This document shows, in pieces, positions 8,535-17,438 of a DNA stretch of 64,000 nucleotides (positions are counted from its first letter, which is position 1; every line of letters begins with the position of its first letter). Origin of the DNA: Gammaproteobacteria bacterium. Its GTDB lineage: Bacteria; Pseudomonadota; Gammaproteobacteria; VBWC01. Under the pieces are notes generated by a model. It had not been told where the DNA came from. It worked only from the letters and a program-made list of their open reading frames with translations, and did not search any database. The stretch covers positions 1-64,000 of the forward strand of contig VBWC01000018.1 in NCBI GenBank assembly GCA_006218035.1, given 5' to 3'. A program made the position numbers and the translations under genes.

Positions 8535-10196
8535 CTAGAACGTTGACTGAACGCCGACGAGAAGCTGGAACGGATCAATCGAGGGATCGCCATCGAGCGG
8601 GAAGGCAAAATCAATATGCCCCACCGATCCCAGACCGGAGCGCGTCAGACTCAGACGGAGACCAAACCCCACGTCACGCAGCCAGCCAAGGTTCTGGCTA
8701 TTAAAGGCATCACGATCCCAGACGCGGCCACCATCAAAAAAAACCGCCGCGCCGACACGTGCCAGACGCAACGGATACCAGTTCGTGTAATAGCGTTGCT
8801 CCAGGGTTACCAGGGCCCGTTCCTCGCCACTCTGGTACCGTAAGGGATAGCCCCGCAACCCGCTGTCGCCCCCAAGTAGCAACTGATTTTCGAGATCAAG
8901 CCTGTAGACGGCGGTCGCATCGACGCTGGCGTAGAACATATGGTGACCGAAGGTGGTTTGGTAGAATTGCAGCCCGGTATCAAGGCGGGCATTATGCCAC
9001 GCGCTTGCCGCCCGCTGAGCGCACCGCCCAGAAACAGTAAACGCCCGTCGGACAATTCGAATCCCTCGCCGGCGTCCCCGTTCCCAATAAGGCTCTGACG
9101 ATCAGCACCGATAACCGGGTTCGCATATCCCAATTTCAGGTGCAGCTGTTGACCCAGCGCGATGTCCTCGGTCCGGCCCATGATATTCTGGTTAATCGTT
9201 GTCTTGTAGCGGTCCGAAATCCGCTCGAACCCGACCCAGAGATACGACAACCGGCGATTATCCGGCAACAGTGCCGGTACAAGCCGGTTTTCTGCCGGTG
9301 CGAACTCATCGACTTCGTAACGATAGCCGACGCTCCAGCGCCGTGTGGCATCGTCGACCAGACCGGGCGACCAGCCACCGCTGACTTCGAACTCGTCCTC
9401 ACGATGCTGAAACTCCTCGATGATATCGCCAAGATCGTAGATCGGATCGACGCGATCATCCTGCTTGCCGCTTACCCCTGCGCTCCAGGTTGAATCAAGC
9501 GCATAAAACGGTCTTAGTAGTGAAAATCCATGGGTAGTACCATCGGTATTTTCGGAAAAATCCAGTGCCACACGGGTCCGTGTGGTAAAGAGCAGCGGAT
9601 CGAGATACTCCAGTTGCGAGGTCGTGCGGTCAACAGTCGTGTGCTGAATGAATGACAGCGCTCTTCCGGTGCCGCCGATATTGGCATCACGCAACCCGAT
9701 CCGTCTGCTCTGGGTACCGCCTTTCTGGCTGACGCTCACTGTCGACGTGAGCACACACATCATGTACCGCAACGACAATGTCGACCGTATTGTTCTCATA
9801 CCGCACCGCGCGAATACGCGCATCGGAAACATATTCGTTGCCGCGCAGGATGCGTTCGCTCTCAGGGAGTAAACGGGCGGAAAACGGGTCACCGGATTTA
9901 AACGACAACTGACGCTCAACCACCGATTGATGGGTCTTGAAATGCAGGGCGTTGGTCAGACGGTATACGGCGTTATCTTCCCCGCGGTCATCCGGATTAA
10001 AGACATTGTCGACACGAATCGTGATGATACCGATCACGGCACCGTTTGCTTCCAGCACCTCGTCGGCGGGCACCTCTGCCGCGATGGGAATCTGCAGATC
10101 CGGCTGCATGGGCGGAGCTGCACTGGCGACGGCAGGTGGCAGTGCCAGGCAAAGCAGGATGATCGCTACTTGAAAAACTCTCGCAACAACGCGCAT
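8535..10196 (-). pseudogene. Omp85/TamA-like outer-membrane protein broken by two frameshifts
   Basis: Three overlapping frames join into one outer-membrane assembly-type protein of about 550 residues. The first frame (from 10196) has a signal peptide (ending VASAAPP) and a POTRA-like domain (VVERQLSFKSGDPFS, DIVVAVHDV). Near 9755 the reading moves one frame to a surface-antigen barrel (VSVSQKGGTQSRRIGLRDAN). Near 8998 it moves again to WHNARLDTGLQFYQTT and the barrel end (GGDSGLRGYPLRY, AVFFDGGRVWD). It finishes with Phe, as barrel proteins do. Both shifts occur within otherwise coherent coding sequence, so they are either recent mutations or base-call errors. Intact relatives insert or transport proteins or lipids at the outer membrane. 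Confidence 0.8.
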
Positions 10197-10327
10197 AGAA
10201 TCCCGCGAATACGCCTGACCAGACCCATTCCTGACAACCGCTGCCAGTCACACTATCTTGGAATTCCATGAGCAAATAGGGCCAGAGTGATCTGCCCCTT
10301 CTTAAACTCCGTGCGTCCTGCCAGAGG

Positions 10328-10681
10328 CTAGACCAATACCTGGCGTGTGTTCGCGTTAAATAAGTAGACCTGTTGCTCTATTGCCGGTTCGACCATCCGT
10401 TCAGGTCGACAGCCGTTGGGACAGGCCAGTTGCGGCGTGGTGCCGAACAGGCGACAGATCAACGGGCGCTCGTCGTAGACTTCGCAGCCATTCTCACCAA
10501 GGTGAGGGCAGCTCAGCTCGTTAAGCGCTGCCGCATGTTCCGCCTCGCTTTTGACCGGCAGCCTTGCCATCTCGTCACTGGAGGTCGTCACCGGCCCGCA
10601 ACAGTCGTGACATCCGGGCTTGCATTCGAACGATGGAATACGCGCCCTCAATAATCGTATGGTCCGATCGTTTCTGGTCAT
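10328..10681 (-). CDS. YkgJ-family cysteine-cluster protein
   Basis: A 117-residue protein with the zinc- or iron-chelating cysteine pattern of the YkgJ (PF03692) family: CKPGCHDCCGPV near residue 20, then CPHLGENGCEVYDERPLICRLF with conserved RP..CR, and a last pair in LACPNGC. Family members are small metal-binding proteins of unclear role. ATG start at 10681; no strong ribosome site is evident. It stands alone between the broken Omp85 gene and a repeat element. Confidence 0.85.
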   Translation of the reverse strand: MTRNDRTIRLLRARIPSFECKPGCHDCCGPVTTSSDEMARLPVKSEAEHAAALNELSCPHLGENGCEVYDERPLICRLFGTTPQLACPNGCRPERMVEPAIEQQVYLFNANTRQVLV

Positions 10682-10733
10682 GGGCCGATTATTTCAGGAA
10701 ACATGTCGTGTTCACCAGGGTATTCACCCAGGC

Positions 10734-10769
10734 AAAGGGCTCTGCCCCCTTTACCCTGGCCCCTTTACC
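10734..10769. repeat. AAAGGGCTCTGCCCCCTTTA-type repeat element
   Basis: AAAGGGCTCTGCCCCCTTTA followed by a second CCCCTTTACC unit. The same words recur at 13205-13277, 13336-13381 and 14490-14505. They resemble the palindromes that accompany REP-associated tyrosine transposases in proteobacteria. This copy supplies the stop codon of the truncated Tat-signal gene. Confidence 0.6.
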
Positions 10770-10848
10770 CGCTGCCGCCGAGCAATGCAGAGGCGGCGCC
10801 CGCCACCCCTGCCTTCAATATGTCCCGTCGTTTCCATTTCACTTCCAT
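10765..10848 (-). pseudogene. Truncated gene: Tat signal peptide only
   Basis: A 27-codon frame with a ribosome site (GAGAGG before the ATG at 10848) encodes a textbook twin-arginine leader (KRRDILKAGVAGAASALLGG), then stops inside the repeat at 10734-10769. The mature protein is missing, so insertion of the repeat or an associated deletion has cut the gene. It is the last cistron after the SnoaL-like, SDR and FMN-reductase genes, about 80 bases below the reductase, so the lost protein was probably an exported cofactor enzyme of that operon. Confidence 0.6.
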
Positions 10849-10928
10849 GGCAGATCCTCTCGGCGGGACGCGTGCATGGAGTTCCCCTTTTTGGAAATTG
10901 CGCTTTCTAAAGTGATCACGTGCCGTCA

Positions 10929-11480
10929 TCAGCCGGCATGTTTCTTCACCCACGCAACGTAGCGGTCCATCCAATCCTGCAGGAACTTCCTGCTGTCCGC
11001 GCCGAGGTTGCCGGACGGGTCGAACAATCCTTCCTTGGCATGTATGAATGCTTCGGCCTGCCCCAGCGTCGGCACATCCAGATACGCGAGGATGGTACGC
11101 AGATGCTGCTGCGCCACCGCCGTGCCGATGGCGCCGACCGAGACGCCCAGGACGCCGGCTGGTTTTCCCGCCCAGACGCTCTTGCCATACGGCCGCGAGG
11201 CGTGGTCGATCGCATTCTTGAGCACGCCCGGGATCGAGCGGTTGTATTCGGCCGTGACGAACAGTAGCCCACGGGCGGCCGTGATTTCGCCTTTCAGGCG
11301 CTTGACGGATTCGGCCGGGCTCGCGTCGTCGTCCTGGTTGTAGAGTGGCAGGTCGTTTATCCCGACTTGCTTGAACGAGAACTCCGGCGGCGCAAGTTTC
11401 GCGATTGCGGTCGCGAGCTTGCGGTTGAACGAATCACGGCGAAGGCTGCCGACCACTACGGCAATGGGATACTGGCTCAT
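10929..11480 (-). CDS. NADPH-dependent FMN reductase (ChrR/SsuE-like flavodoxin fold)
   Basis: 183 residues from the ATG at 11480, preferred over one 15 bases upstream because GGAG sits at good spacing before it. The FMN phosphate loop GSLRRDSFNRKLA (about residues 12-24), the ribityl-contact motif TAEYNRSIPGVLKNAIDHASR (about 80-100) and GVLGVSVGAIGT mark the NAD(P)H:FMN/quinone reductase family that includes chromate reductases. Cytoplasmic; reduces flavin, quinones or similar acceptors. It follows the SDR gene by about 40 bases and precedes the truncated Tat gene. The physiological substrate cannot be assigned. Confidence 0.88.
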   Translation of the reverse strand: MSQYPIAVVVGSLRRDSFNRKLATAIAKLAPPEFSFKQVGINDLPLYNQDDDASPAESVKRLKGEITAARGLLFVTAEYNRSIPGVLKNAIDHASRPYGKSVWAGKPAGVLGVSVGAIGTAVAQQHLRTILAYLDVPTLGQAEAFIHAKEGLFDPSGNLGADSRKFLQDWMDRYVAWVKKHAG

Positions 11481-11517
11481 ATCGATCTCCTGCAAGAATT
11501 AAATTGCTGCAATCGGC

Positions 11518-12304
<787 letters not shown>

Positions 12305-12490
12305 AATCCTTTCGTTAGTCCGAGTCCGTTGGCAACGCCACGCCCGTATCCGCATCGCAGCGCGTGAAGCGGGCTACCTGCTGCTTGTAGATTTCCCCGG
12401 GCACGCCCCGCATCGCCGCGACAATGTTGCCGATGATCTGCTTGCCCTGAGCGGCGCAACCGGCGTCGGGCGGGGACTCGCCCCTCCTGC

Positions 12491-13051
12491 CTACTTGGCC
12501 AGGCCAAGCTGCGTCATGAAATCCTGGTTGTCCCAGAACAACCATTCGTGATCCATCGTGCCATTCTTCCAGTGCCCGATGGTCGCCATTCCGATGGCAA
12601 ACCGTTTTCCAGTCGGCTGGATCACCTTGCCGTCCGCAGTGGGCATCGGCCTGGTGAATGTGCCGGTCATCACGCCGGTAACCGCCATCCAGCTCCCGGA
12701 ACCGAAGCGGATCGGATGGACCTTGATCGCGATGTCGGGCGCGAAGACGAACATCGCCTTCAGGTCTTCGATGTGCTTGTCGATGCCTTTGGTCTCGTGG
12801 CCGTCGGGCCACGTGACCACAATGTCTTTGGCATGACTCTCATGGAGCCGATCCCACTTCTGGTTGCTGAATACTTCGAAATCGAGGGTATCGAAGACCT
12901 TGAGGTTTTCTTCAACGCCTGGATCCTGCCGCTCGTGCGCGGGCGCAGGCGTTGCAGGGTTCTCCGCCGTTGATTGCGCAAGAACAGGCGTGCTGAGAGC
13001 GCCCACGACAGCCAAAACGATGAGACTGTATGCGGAACGCGTATTGAACAT
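12491..13051 (-). CDS. Secreted SnoaL-like polyketide-cyclase-fold protein
   Basis: 186 residues with a signal peptide (cleavage after STPVLA, about residue 25), a Pro/Ala-rich linker and a SnoaL-type alpha+beta barrel (about 50-185): WDRLHESHAKDIVVTWPDG, KGIDKHIEDLKAMF and the C-terminal GMATIGHWKNGTMDHEWLFWDN. Members are NTF2-like small-molecule binding or ester-cyclase proteins; here it is periplasmic. It heads an operon with the SDR, FMN reductase and truncated Tat-signal gene. Bases 12305-12490 between it and the SDR hold no recognised gene. Confidence 0.82.
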   Translation of the reverse strand: MFNTRSAYSLIVLAVVGALSTPVLAQSTAENPATPAPAHERQDPGVEENLKVFDTLDFEVFSNQKWDRLHESHAKDIVVTWPDGHETKGIDKHIEDLKAMFVFAPDIAIKVHPIRFGSGSWMAVTGVMTGTFTRPMPTADGKVIQPTGKRFAIGMATIGHWKNGTMDHEWLFWDNQDFMTQLGLAK

Positions 13052-13204
13052 GAGTCGACTCCTTCACGAGGGGGGATCGCCGAATTGAGAGCACTGGATG
13101 GCGGAGATCGGCAAGAACAATAATTTTGCGCGCATTTGGATCTTCCGTATGTACGCTGACGAACATACGCTCAAAATCCTGAGCTTGAGGCGGGGAACTG
13201 AGTG

Positions 13205-13277
13205 TAAAAGGGCTCTGACCCCTTTAATCCTACCCCTTTAATCCTTACCCCTTTAATCCTTGACCCCTTTAATCCTG
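13205..13277. repeat. Tandem array of (T)GACCCCTTTAATCC units
   Basis: AAAAGGGCTCTGACCCCTTT opens a palindrome, after which units of about 14-16 bases (TACCCCTTTAATCC, TTACCCCTTTAATCC, TGACCCCTTTAATCC) follow in tandem, four in all. Confidence 0.7.
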
Positions 13278-13310
13278 CTTCGAGGCGATGGCCTGTGTGG
13301 CTTAATCATG

Positions 13311-13335
13311 TGTCCGGAAAATCGGGGGTGGCTCA
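13311..13335. repeat. Solo IS3-type terminal repeat
   Basis: TGTCCGGAAAATCGGGG followed by TGGCTCA matches the IS end at 955-979 at most positions. No transposase lies next to it, but a transposase tail on the minus strand is at 14398-14475. It is probably the scar of a lost element. Confidence 0.5.
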
Positions 13336-13381
13336 GAGTGACCCCTTTAACGCTACCTTTAACGCTACCCCTTTAACGCTC
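13336..13381. repeat. Second tandem array, CCCCTTTAACGCT units
   Basis: Three units (GACCCCTTTAACGCT, ACCTTTAACGCT, ACCCCTTTAACGCT) directly follow the solo IS end. The unit differs from the first array in its spacer (AACGCT against AATCCT). Confidence 0.65.
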
Positions 13382-13443
13382 TTCGCTGGCAAGGAGCGGG
13401 AGGAACAGCAGGGCCAGAAACGGAATCTTCCGGTAAGCCCGGT

Positions 13444-14310
13444 TCATGGATGTTCTCCCATCCATTCGCGGGCCAGTCGTTCTGCTTCCGCGATTTTATC
13501 TGCCGTCATTGCGGTTATAAGCTGATCTCTCAACTTTCCTGCCATTACATGCCCGCTGGCTGCGCTTATGCTAGCCCACATGTGAGCTGCGACGTCATTC
13601 TTTGGAGTACCTTGTCCATGGAGAAAAATCACCCCGAGGTTATATTGTGCCGAGGTATTCCCCTGTTCGGCAGCTTTAGTGAACCAGTGACGGGCCTGCT
13701 TGTAAGAGTGCGGGACACCGTTGCCGTTGTAATACATCACCCCGAGGTTGTACTGGGCGCCGCTTTCACCGTGTTCGGCAGCTGTAGTAATCCAGTGGAC
13801 TGCCTCCTCGTAATTCTGCGGCGCGCCTCGACCAGCGAGGTACATCACTCCGAGATTGTACTGTGCGGATGAATCTCCCTGTTTGGCAGCTTTAGTGAAC
13901 CAATCGAGCGCCGTCTTGTAGTCTTGCGGGACATCCTTGCCGTCGTGGTACATTACCCCGAGGTTGTACTGCGCTTCGGCAACGCCCTGTTCGGCGGCCC
14001 TAAAGTACCAGCTGAGCGCACGCTCCTTATCCTCTGGGCCGCCTCGCCCAAGCGAATACATATTTCCAAGGTTGAGCTGCGCGATGGCATCCCCCTGCTC
14101 AGCAGCTTTGGTATACCAGTAAAGCGATTGCTTGTCGTCCTGTGGGGTGCCTTCGCCTTTTTCGTACATTCGTCCGAGCATGAACTGCGCGTCGGCGTCG
14201 CCCTGTTCGGCTAAACCAAGCGTTTTGGAAAATACTGATTTATCATCACCAACGGCTGTGGATAGGCACAACACCACGGCGAATACCGCGCACAGTAGTT
14301 TATTGAGCAT
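13444..14310 (-). CDS. Sel1-repeat (TPR-like) exported protein
   Basis: 288 residues from the ATG at 14310 (MLNKLLCAVFAVVLCLSTAVG gives a signal peptide). The open frame continues upstream to 14466, but that part is an IS3 transposase remnant, not part of this protein. Six Sel1 repeats of 36 residues follow (about 35-250), each near A-Q-Y-N-L-G-V-M-Y-x-x-G-x-G with a closing WFTKAAEQG; the C-terminal helices carry MTADKIAEAERLAREW. Sel1 proteins are solenoids that bind partner proteins, usually in the periplasm in Gram-negative bacteria. The target is not evident from neighbours. Confidence 0.88.
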   Translation of the reverse strand: MLNKLLCAVFAVVLCLSTAVGDDKSVFSKTLGLAEQGDADAQFMLGRMYEKGEGTPQDDKQSLYWYTKAAEQGDAIAQLNLGNMYSLGRGGPEDKERALSWYFRAAEQGVAEAQYNLGVMYHDGKDVPQDYKTALDWFTKAAKQGDSSAQYNLGVMYLAGRGAPQNYEEAVHWITTAAEHGESGAQYNLGVMYYNGNGVPHSYKQARHWFTKAAEQGNTSAQYNLGVIFLHGQGTPKNDVAAHMWASISAASGHVMAGKLRDQLITAMTADKIAEAERLAREWMGEHP

Positions 14311-14397
14311 GACTGTCCATCCCGTTATTCGGCGAGCCCGCCACAGCTGGAATCGTTGAGTCGTGGCTGGCCTGCCCCTAGTTCCGCGTACACCCAC

Positions 14398-14475
14398 CCA
14401 AGCTAATACAGTTTGTTTCTCATAGTCCACCGGGCTCAGATAGCCGAGCGACGGCTCATACTGCACGCGATACCG
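14398..14475 (-). mobile_element. IS3-family transposase C-terminal fragment
   Basis: In the minus frame this encodes RYRVQYEPSLGYLSPVDYE, the conserved end of IS3 OrfB (compare HQTLGYVSPVQFE in the element at 85-948), followed by KQTVLAW. The rest of the transposase is gone. The frame runs without a stop into the Sel1 gene, so automatic start calling would fuse them. Confidence 0.65.
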
Positions 14476-14506
14476 TATTAGGGACCTCAGGGTCAGAGCC
14501 CTTTAA

Positions 14507-14544
14507 ACGCATTAATCGTTGACTCCAGTCAACGATTAATGCGT
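14507..14544. repeat. Perfect 18-bp palindrome with a 2-base centre
   Basis: ACGCATTAATCGTTGACT, then CC, then its exact reverse complement. No T-run on either side, so it is not a standard terminator. It directly abuts a CAGAGCCCTTTAA word of the repeat family. Confidence 0.7.
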
Positions 14545-14687
14545 CATTATCCAATACACAAGCCCCATCCCTGAAATCGATATTTCTCCATTATTACTGC
14601 ACGATGGAACGATACACAAGCCGGTTTCTCGGCAGTATCTTGCGTGAGCGCTGGCGGACTGATGCGCTGGCGCAGCTTTATCCGGGA

Positions 14688-14717
14688 CTGGATTCCTGCT
14701 TTCGCAGGAATGACGGG
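14688..14717. repeat. Short palindromic repeat, sister of 2131-2160
   Basis: CTGGATTCCTGC, TTTC, GCAGGAATGACGGG: a hairpin of the same family and orientation as the copy at 2131-2160. It lies about 65 bases beyond the end of urtE and may help end that transcript. Confidence 0.6.
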
Positions 14718-14779
14718 AAATCAGCGCAACAGGAAAACATGCTACCTTGATACAACAATCATGCTACTGCGCCGGTCAA

Positions 14780-15475
14780 CTACACCGTCAAATACTTTTT
14801 AATCAACCCGTCACTCAACTCCGCAATCCCACCTCCCGCCACGATCCGCCCCCTGTCCATCAGACAAAAGTGTTTCGCGACGCGGCGGGTGAACGGGAGT
14901 TTTTGTTCGACGAGCAGGACGGTGATGCTTTCCTGTTCGTTGAGCGTTTTGATGATGTCGCCGATCTCGTGCACGATATTCGGCTGAATGCCTTCGGCGG
15001 GTTCGTCGAGGATCAGCAGTGTAGGATCGATCGCGAGCGCGCGGCCGATCGCGAGTTGTTGTTGCTGGCCGCCGGACAGGTCGCCGCCGCGGCGGCGCAG
15101 CATTTGTTTGAGTACCGGGAACAGCTCGAAGATACGTTCGGGTATCTCTCTCACCTTGTCGCGGCGCGCGGCCAGGCCGACGCGCAGGTTTTCCTCTACC
15201 GTCAGCAGCGGAAAGATGTCGCGGCCCTGCGGCACGTAGCCGATGCCAACGCGCGCGCGCCGGTCGGCCGGGCGGTTGGCGAGTTCCTGGCCATCGAACC
15301 GGATACTGCCGGACTTGACCGGCAACAGGCCCATAATGCTTTTCAGCAGTGTCGTCTTGCCTACGCCATTCCGGCCCATCAGGCACAGACATGAACCCTG
15401 CGGCACGCTCAGATTAACGTCCCACAACGTATGGCTTTCGCCGTAATACTGGTTCAGTTGTTTGATCTCGAGCAT
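14780..15475 (-). CDS. urtE: Urea ABC transporter ATP-binding protein UrtE
   Basis: 231 residues. One of two ATPase subunits that drive urea import through UrtB/UrtC. Walker A GRNGVGKTT (about residue 36-44), Q-loop YVPQGRD, signature LSGGQQQQLAIGRAL, Walker B LLILDEPAEGIQP and switch His region VEQKLPF are all present. UrtE is told from UrtD by GIQPNIVHEIGDII and the short C-terminus typical of LivF-type subunits. ATG at 15475 lies two bases after the urtD stop; a GTG at 15481 overlapping that stop is the alternative. Last gene of the porin-urtABCDE unit. Confidence 0.95.
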   Translation of the reverse strand: MLEIKQLNQYYGESHTLWDVNLSVPQGSCLCLMGRNGVGKTTLLKSIMGLLPVKSGSIRFDGQELANRPADRRARVGIGYVPQGRDIFPLLTVEENLRVGLAARRDKVREIPERIFELFPVLKQMLRRRGGDLSGGQQQQLAIGRALAIDPTLLILDEPAEGIQPNIVHEIGDIIKTLNEQESITVLLVEQKLPFTRRVAKHFCLMDRGRIVAGGGIAELSDGLIKKYLTV

Positions 15476-15477
15476 CG

Positions 15478-16305
15478 TCACGCCCCGAGGTAGACGTCGA
15501 TAACGCGCGGATCATTCTGCACGTCGTCCATGCTGCCCTCGGCGAGCACACTGCCTTCGTGCAGCACGGTGACCTTGCGCGCGATGGAGCGTACGAACTC
15601 CATATCATGCTCGACGACGACAACCGAATGCTTGCCGGCCAGCGATACCAGCAGCTCGGCGGTGCGGTCCATCTCCTGATGCGTCATGCCGGCGACCGGC
15701 TCGTCGACCAACAAGAGCCGCGGGTTTTGCATCAGCAGCATGCCGATCTCCAGCCATTGCTTCTGGCCGTGCGACAACAGCGCCGCGCGGCCCCTGCTGA
15801 GCGCTTGCAGTCCGACTATCGTCATCACCTCGTCGATACGGTCGCGCTGCTCGCCGCTCAGCTCGGCAAACAGCGTCGACCAGACGCGCTTGTCGGCCTG
15901 CATCGCCAGCTCCAGGTTTTCGAACACGGAATGATACGGGAACACCGTCGGCTTCTGGAACTTGCGACCGATGCCGGCGGCAGCGATCGCGGTCTCGCTC
16001 ATCTGCGTCAGGTCAAGCGTCTGGCCGAAGTAGACCGTGCCCTTGTCGGGCCGCGTCTTGCCGGTGATCACGTCCATCATCGTCGTCTTGCCCGCACCGT
16101 TGGGGCCGATGATGCAGCGCAGCTCGCCGTCGTCTATATACAAGGTCAGCTTGTTGAGCGCCTTGAAGCCATCGAAACTGACCGAGACGCCTTCTATGTA
16201 AAGAATGGGCCCGTGCGACACATCGAGGTGCCCGGCGGTAACCGGCGGCACGTCGAGCGCGCGGCGGCGGTTCATCATGCCGCGCAGGCGATGGAGCGGC
16301 TTCAT
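15478..16305 (-). CDS. urtD: Urea ABC transporter ATP-binding protein UrtD
   Basis: 275 residues from the ATG at 16305, which overlaps the urtC stop as ATGA; the open frame upstream is only the shadow of urtC. It has about 45 extra N-terminal residues before the first strand, as UrtD often does, then Walker A GPNGAGKTTMMD, Q-loop region IGRKFQKPTVF, signature LSHGQKQWLEIGMLL and Walker B LLLVDEPVAGM, with switch His in VVVVEHDMEFV. The LSHGQ form of the signature is usual in UrtD/LivG proteins. It pairs with UrtE on the cytoplasmic face of the permease. Confidence 0.95.
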   Translation of the reverse strand: MKPLHRLRGMMNRRRALDVPPVTAGHLDVSHGPILYIEGVSVSFDGFKALNKLTLYIDDGELRCIIGPNGAGKTTMMDVITGKTRPDKGTVYFGQTLDLTQMSETAIAAAGIGRKFQKPTVFPYHSVFENLELAMQADKRVWSTLFAELSGEQRDRIDEVMTIVGLQALSRGRAALLSHGQKQWLEIGMLLMQNPRLLLVDEPVAGMTHQEMDRTAELLVSLAGKHSVVVVEHDMEFVRSIARKVTVLHEGSVLAEGSMDDVQNDPRVIDVYLGA

Positions 16306-17438
16306 GTCAGCGCCCCGGATTGTTTGCCGGCCTTGGCCTGGCGGTGTGTCTTGATCTGCCCGGCCAGCCCGATGATGCCGCGCGGCAGCAACACGGTAAC
16401 CACAACAAACAAGCCGCCCAGCGCGAACAGCCAGACCTCGGGCAGCGCGCCGGTAAAGAAGGTCTTGGCGTAATTCACCAGCACCGCGCCGATCACCGCG
16501 CCGTAAAGCGTGCCGCGCCCGCCGACCGCGACCCAGACCACCAGCTCGATGGAATTCAATGGCGAGAATTCGCCCGGGTTGATGATGCCGACCTGCGGCA
16601 CATACAGCGCGCCGGCGATACCGGCCAGCACGGCCGCGAACACGAACACCCACAGCTTGTACAGCTCGACGCGGTAGCCGATGAAGCGCGCGCGGTCCTC
16701 GGCATCACGGATCGCGACAACGACGCGGCCGAGTTTTGAGCTGACGATGTAACGCGACAGCAAATAGGCCAGCGCCAGCATCGCGCCCGTGATCACGAAC
16801 AGTCCCAGCCGCGTGGTATCGGATTGCAGGTCGAAGCCGAGGATGTCCTTGAAGTCGGTCAGGCCGTTGTTGCCGCCAAAACCCATCTCGTTACGAAAAA
16901 ACGCCAGCATCAGCGCAAACGTCAACGCCTGCGTGATGATGGACAGGTAGACGCCAGTGACACGCGAGCGAAACGCCAGCCAGCCGAACACGAACGCGAG
17001 CAGCCCCGGCACCAGCACCACCATCAGCATCGCGAACAGGAAACTATCGAAGCCATGCCAGTACCACGGCAGCTCCTGCCAGTTGAGAAACACCATGAAG
17101 TCCGGCAGATCGAGGTTGCCATAGACGCCCCGGTCGCCGATTCTTCGCATCAGATACATACCCATCGCATAACCGCCCAGCGCGAAGAACGCCGCATGGC
17201 CGAGGCTTAATATGCCGCAGTAACCCCACACCAGATCGAGCGCGATCGCGAGCAATGCATAGCACAGGTACTTGCCGAGCAGCGTGACGGTGTAGGTGGA
17301 GACATGCAGTGCCGAGGATTCCGGCACGGCGAGGTTCAGTACCGGCACGGCGACGATGACGGCGGCGAGCACTGCGAGGAACACGCGGCCACCGCGGTCG
17401 TTGGTGAGCATTTGCGTGATGAGGCTGGTGCGGCTCAT
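16302..17438 (-). CDS. urtC: Urea ABC transporter permease UrtC
   Basis: 378 residues of LivM-type permease with about nine to ten hydrophobic helices. Diagnostic stretches are LVWGYCGILSLGHAAFFALGGY, LNWQELPWYWHGFDSF, EMGFGGNNGLTDFKDILGF (the UrtC-specific loop) and GVWVAVGGRGTLYGAVIGA-like sequence (VVWVAVGGRGTLYG). It forms the inner-membrane channel with UrtB. It is separated from urtB by about 350 bases of repeat-bearing DNA, unlike its tight overlap with urtD, so it may be less coupled to the front of the operon. Confidence 0.95.
   Translation of the reverse strand: MSRTSLITQMLTNDRGGRVFLAVLAAVIVAVPVLNLAVPESSALHVSTYTVTLLGKYLCYALLAIALDLVWGYCGILSLGHAAFFALGGYAMGMYLMRRIGDRGVYGNLDLPDFMVFLNWQELPWYWHGFDSFLFAMLMVVLVPGLLAFVFGWLAFRSRVTGVYLSIITQALTFALMLAFFRNEMGFGGNNGLTDFKDILGFDLQSDTTRLGLFVITGAMLALAYLLSRYIVSSKLGRVVVAIRDAEDRARFIGYRVELYKLWVFVFAAVLAGIAGALYVPQVGIINPGEFSPLNSIELVVWVAVGGRGTLYGAVIGAVLVNYAKTFFTGALPEVWLFALGGLFVVVTVLLPRGIIGLAGQIKTHRQAKAGKQSGALT

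Larger units (their letters stand above)
13052..13443. other. Repeat-rich intergenic region
   Basis: No gene. It holds two tandem arrays of the CCCCTTTAA words (13205-13277 and 13336-13381), with a lone IS3-type end between them at 13311-13335. Confidence 0.6.
14311..14779. other. Intergenic region with IS remnant and palindromes
   Basis: Contains, in order, the IS3 transposase remnant, a GGGTCAGAGCCCTTT word (about 14490-14505), the perfect palindrome at 14507-14544 and the hairpin repeat at 14688-14717. A 48-codon plus frame at about 14604-14750 reads through the last repeat and is not believed. Confidence 0.5.

Noticed and set aside
12315-12490. Minus frame between the SDR and SnoaL genes (GKQIIGNIVAAMRGVPGE)
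   Set aside because: It looked protein-like, but it is the tail of a frame that shadows the SnoaL gene, with no start or domain of its own.
13205-13381. Tandem arrays considered as a CRISPR
   Set aside because: Units are 12-16 bases and directly adjacent, with no unique spacers and no cas genes.
14604-14750. 48-codon plus frame near urtE
   Set aside because: Its second half is the translated hairpin repeat (LDSCFRRND), so it is chance reading through a repeat.
15478-16653. A 391-residue version of UrtD
   Set aside because: The extra N-terminal part lies in urtC out of frame; the ATGA overlap at 16302-16305 defines the true start.
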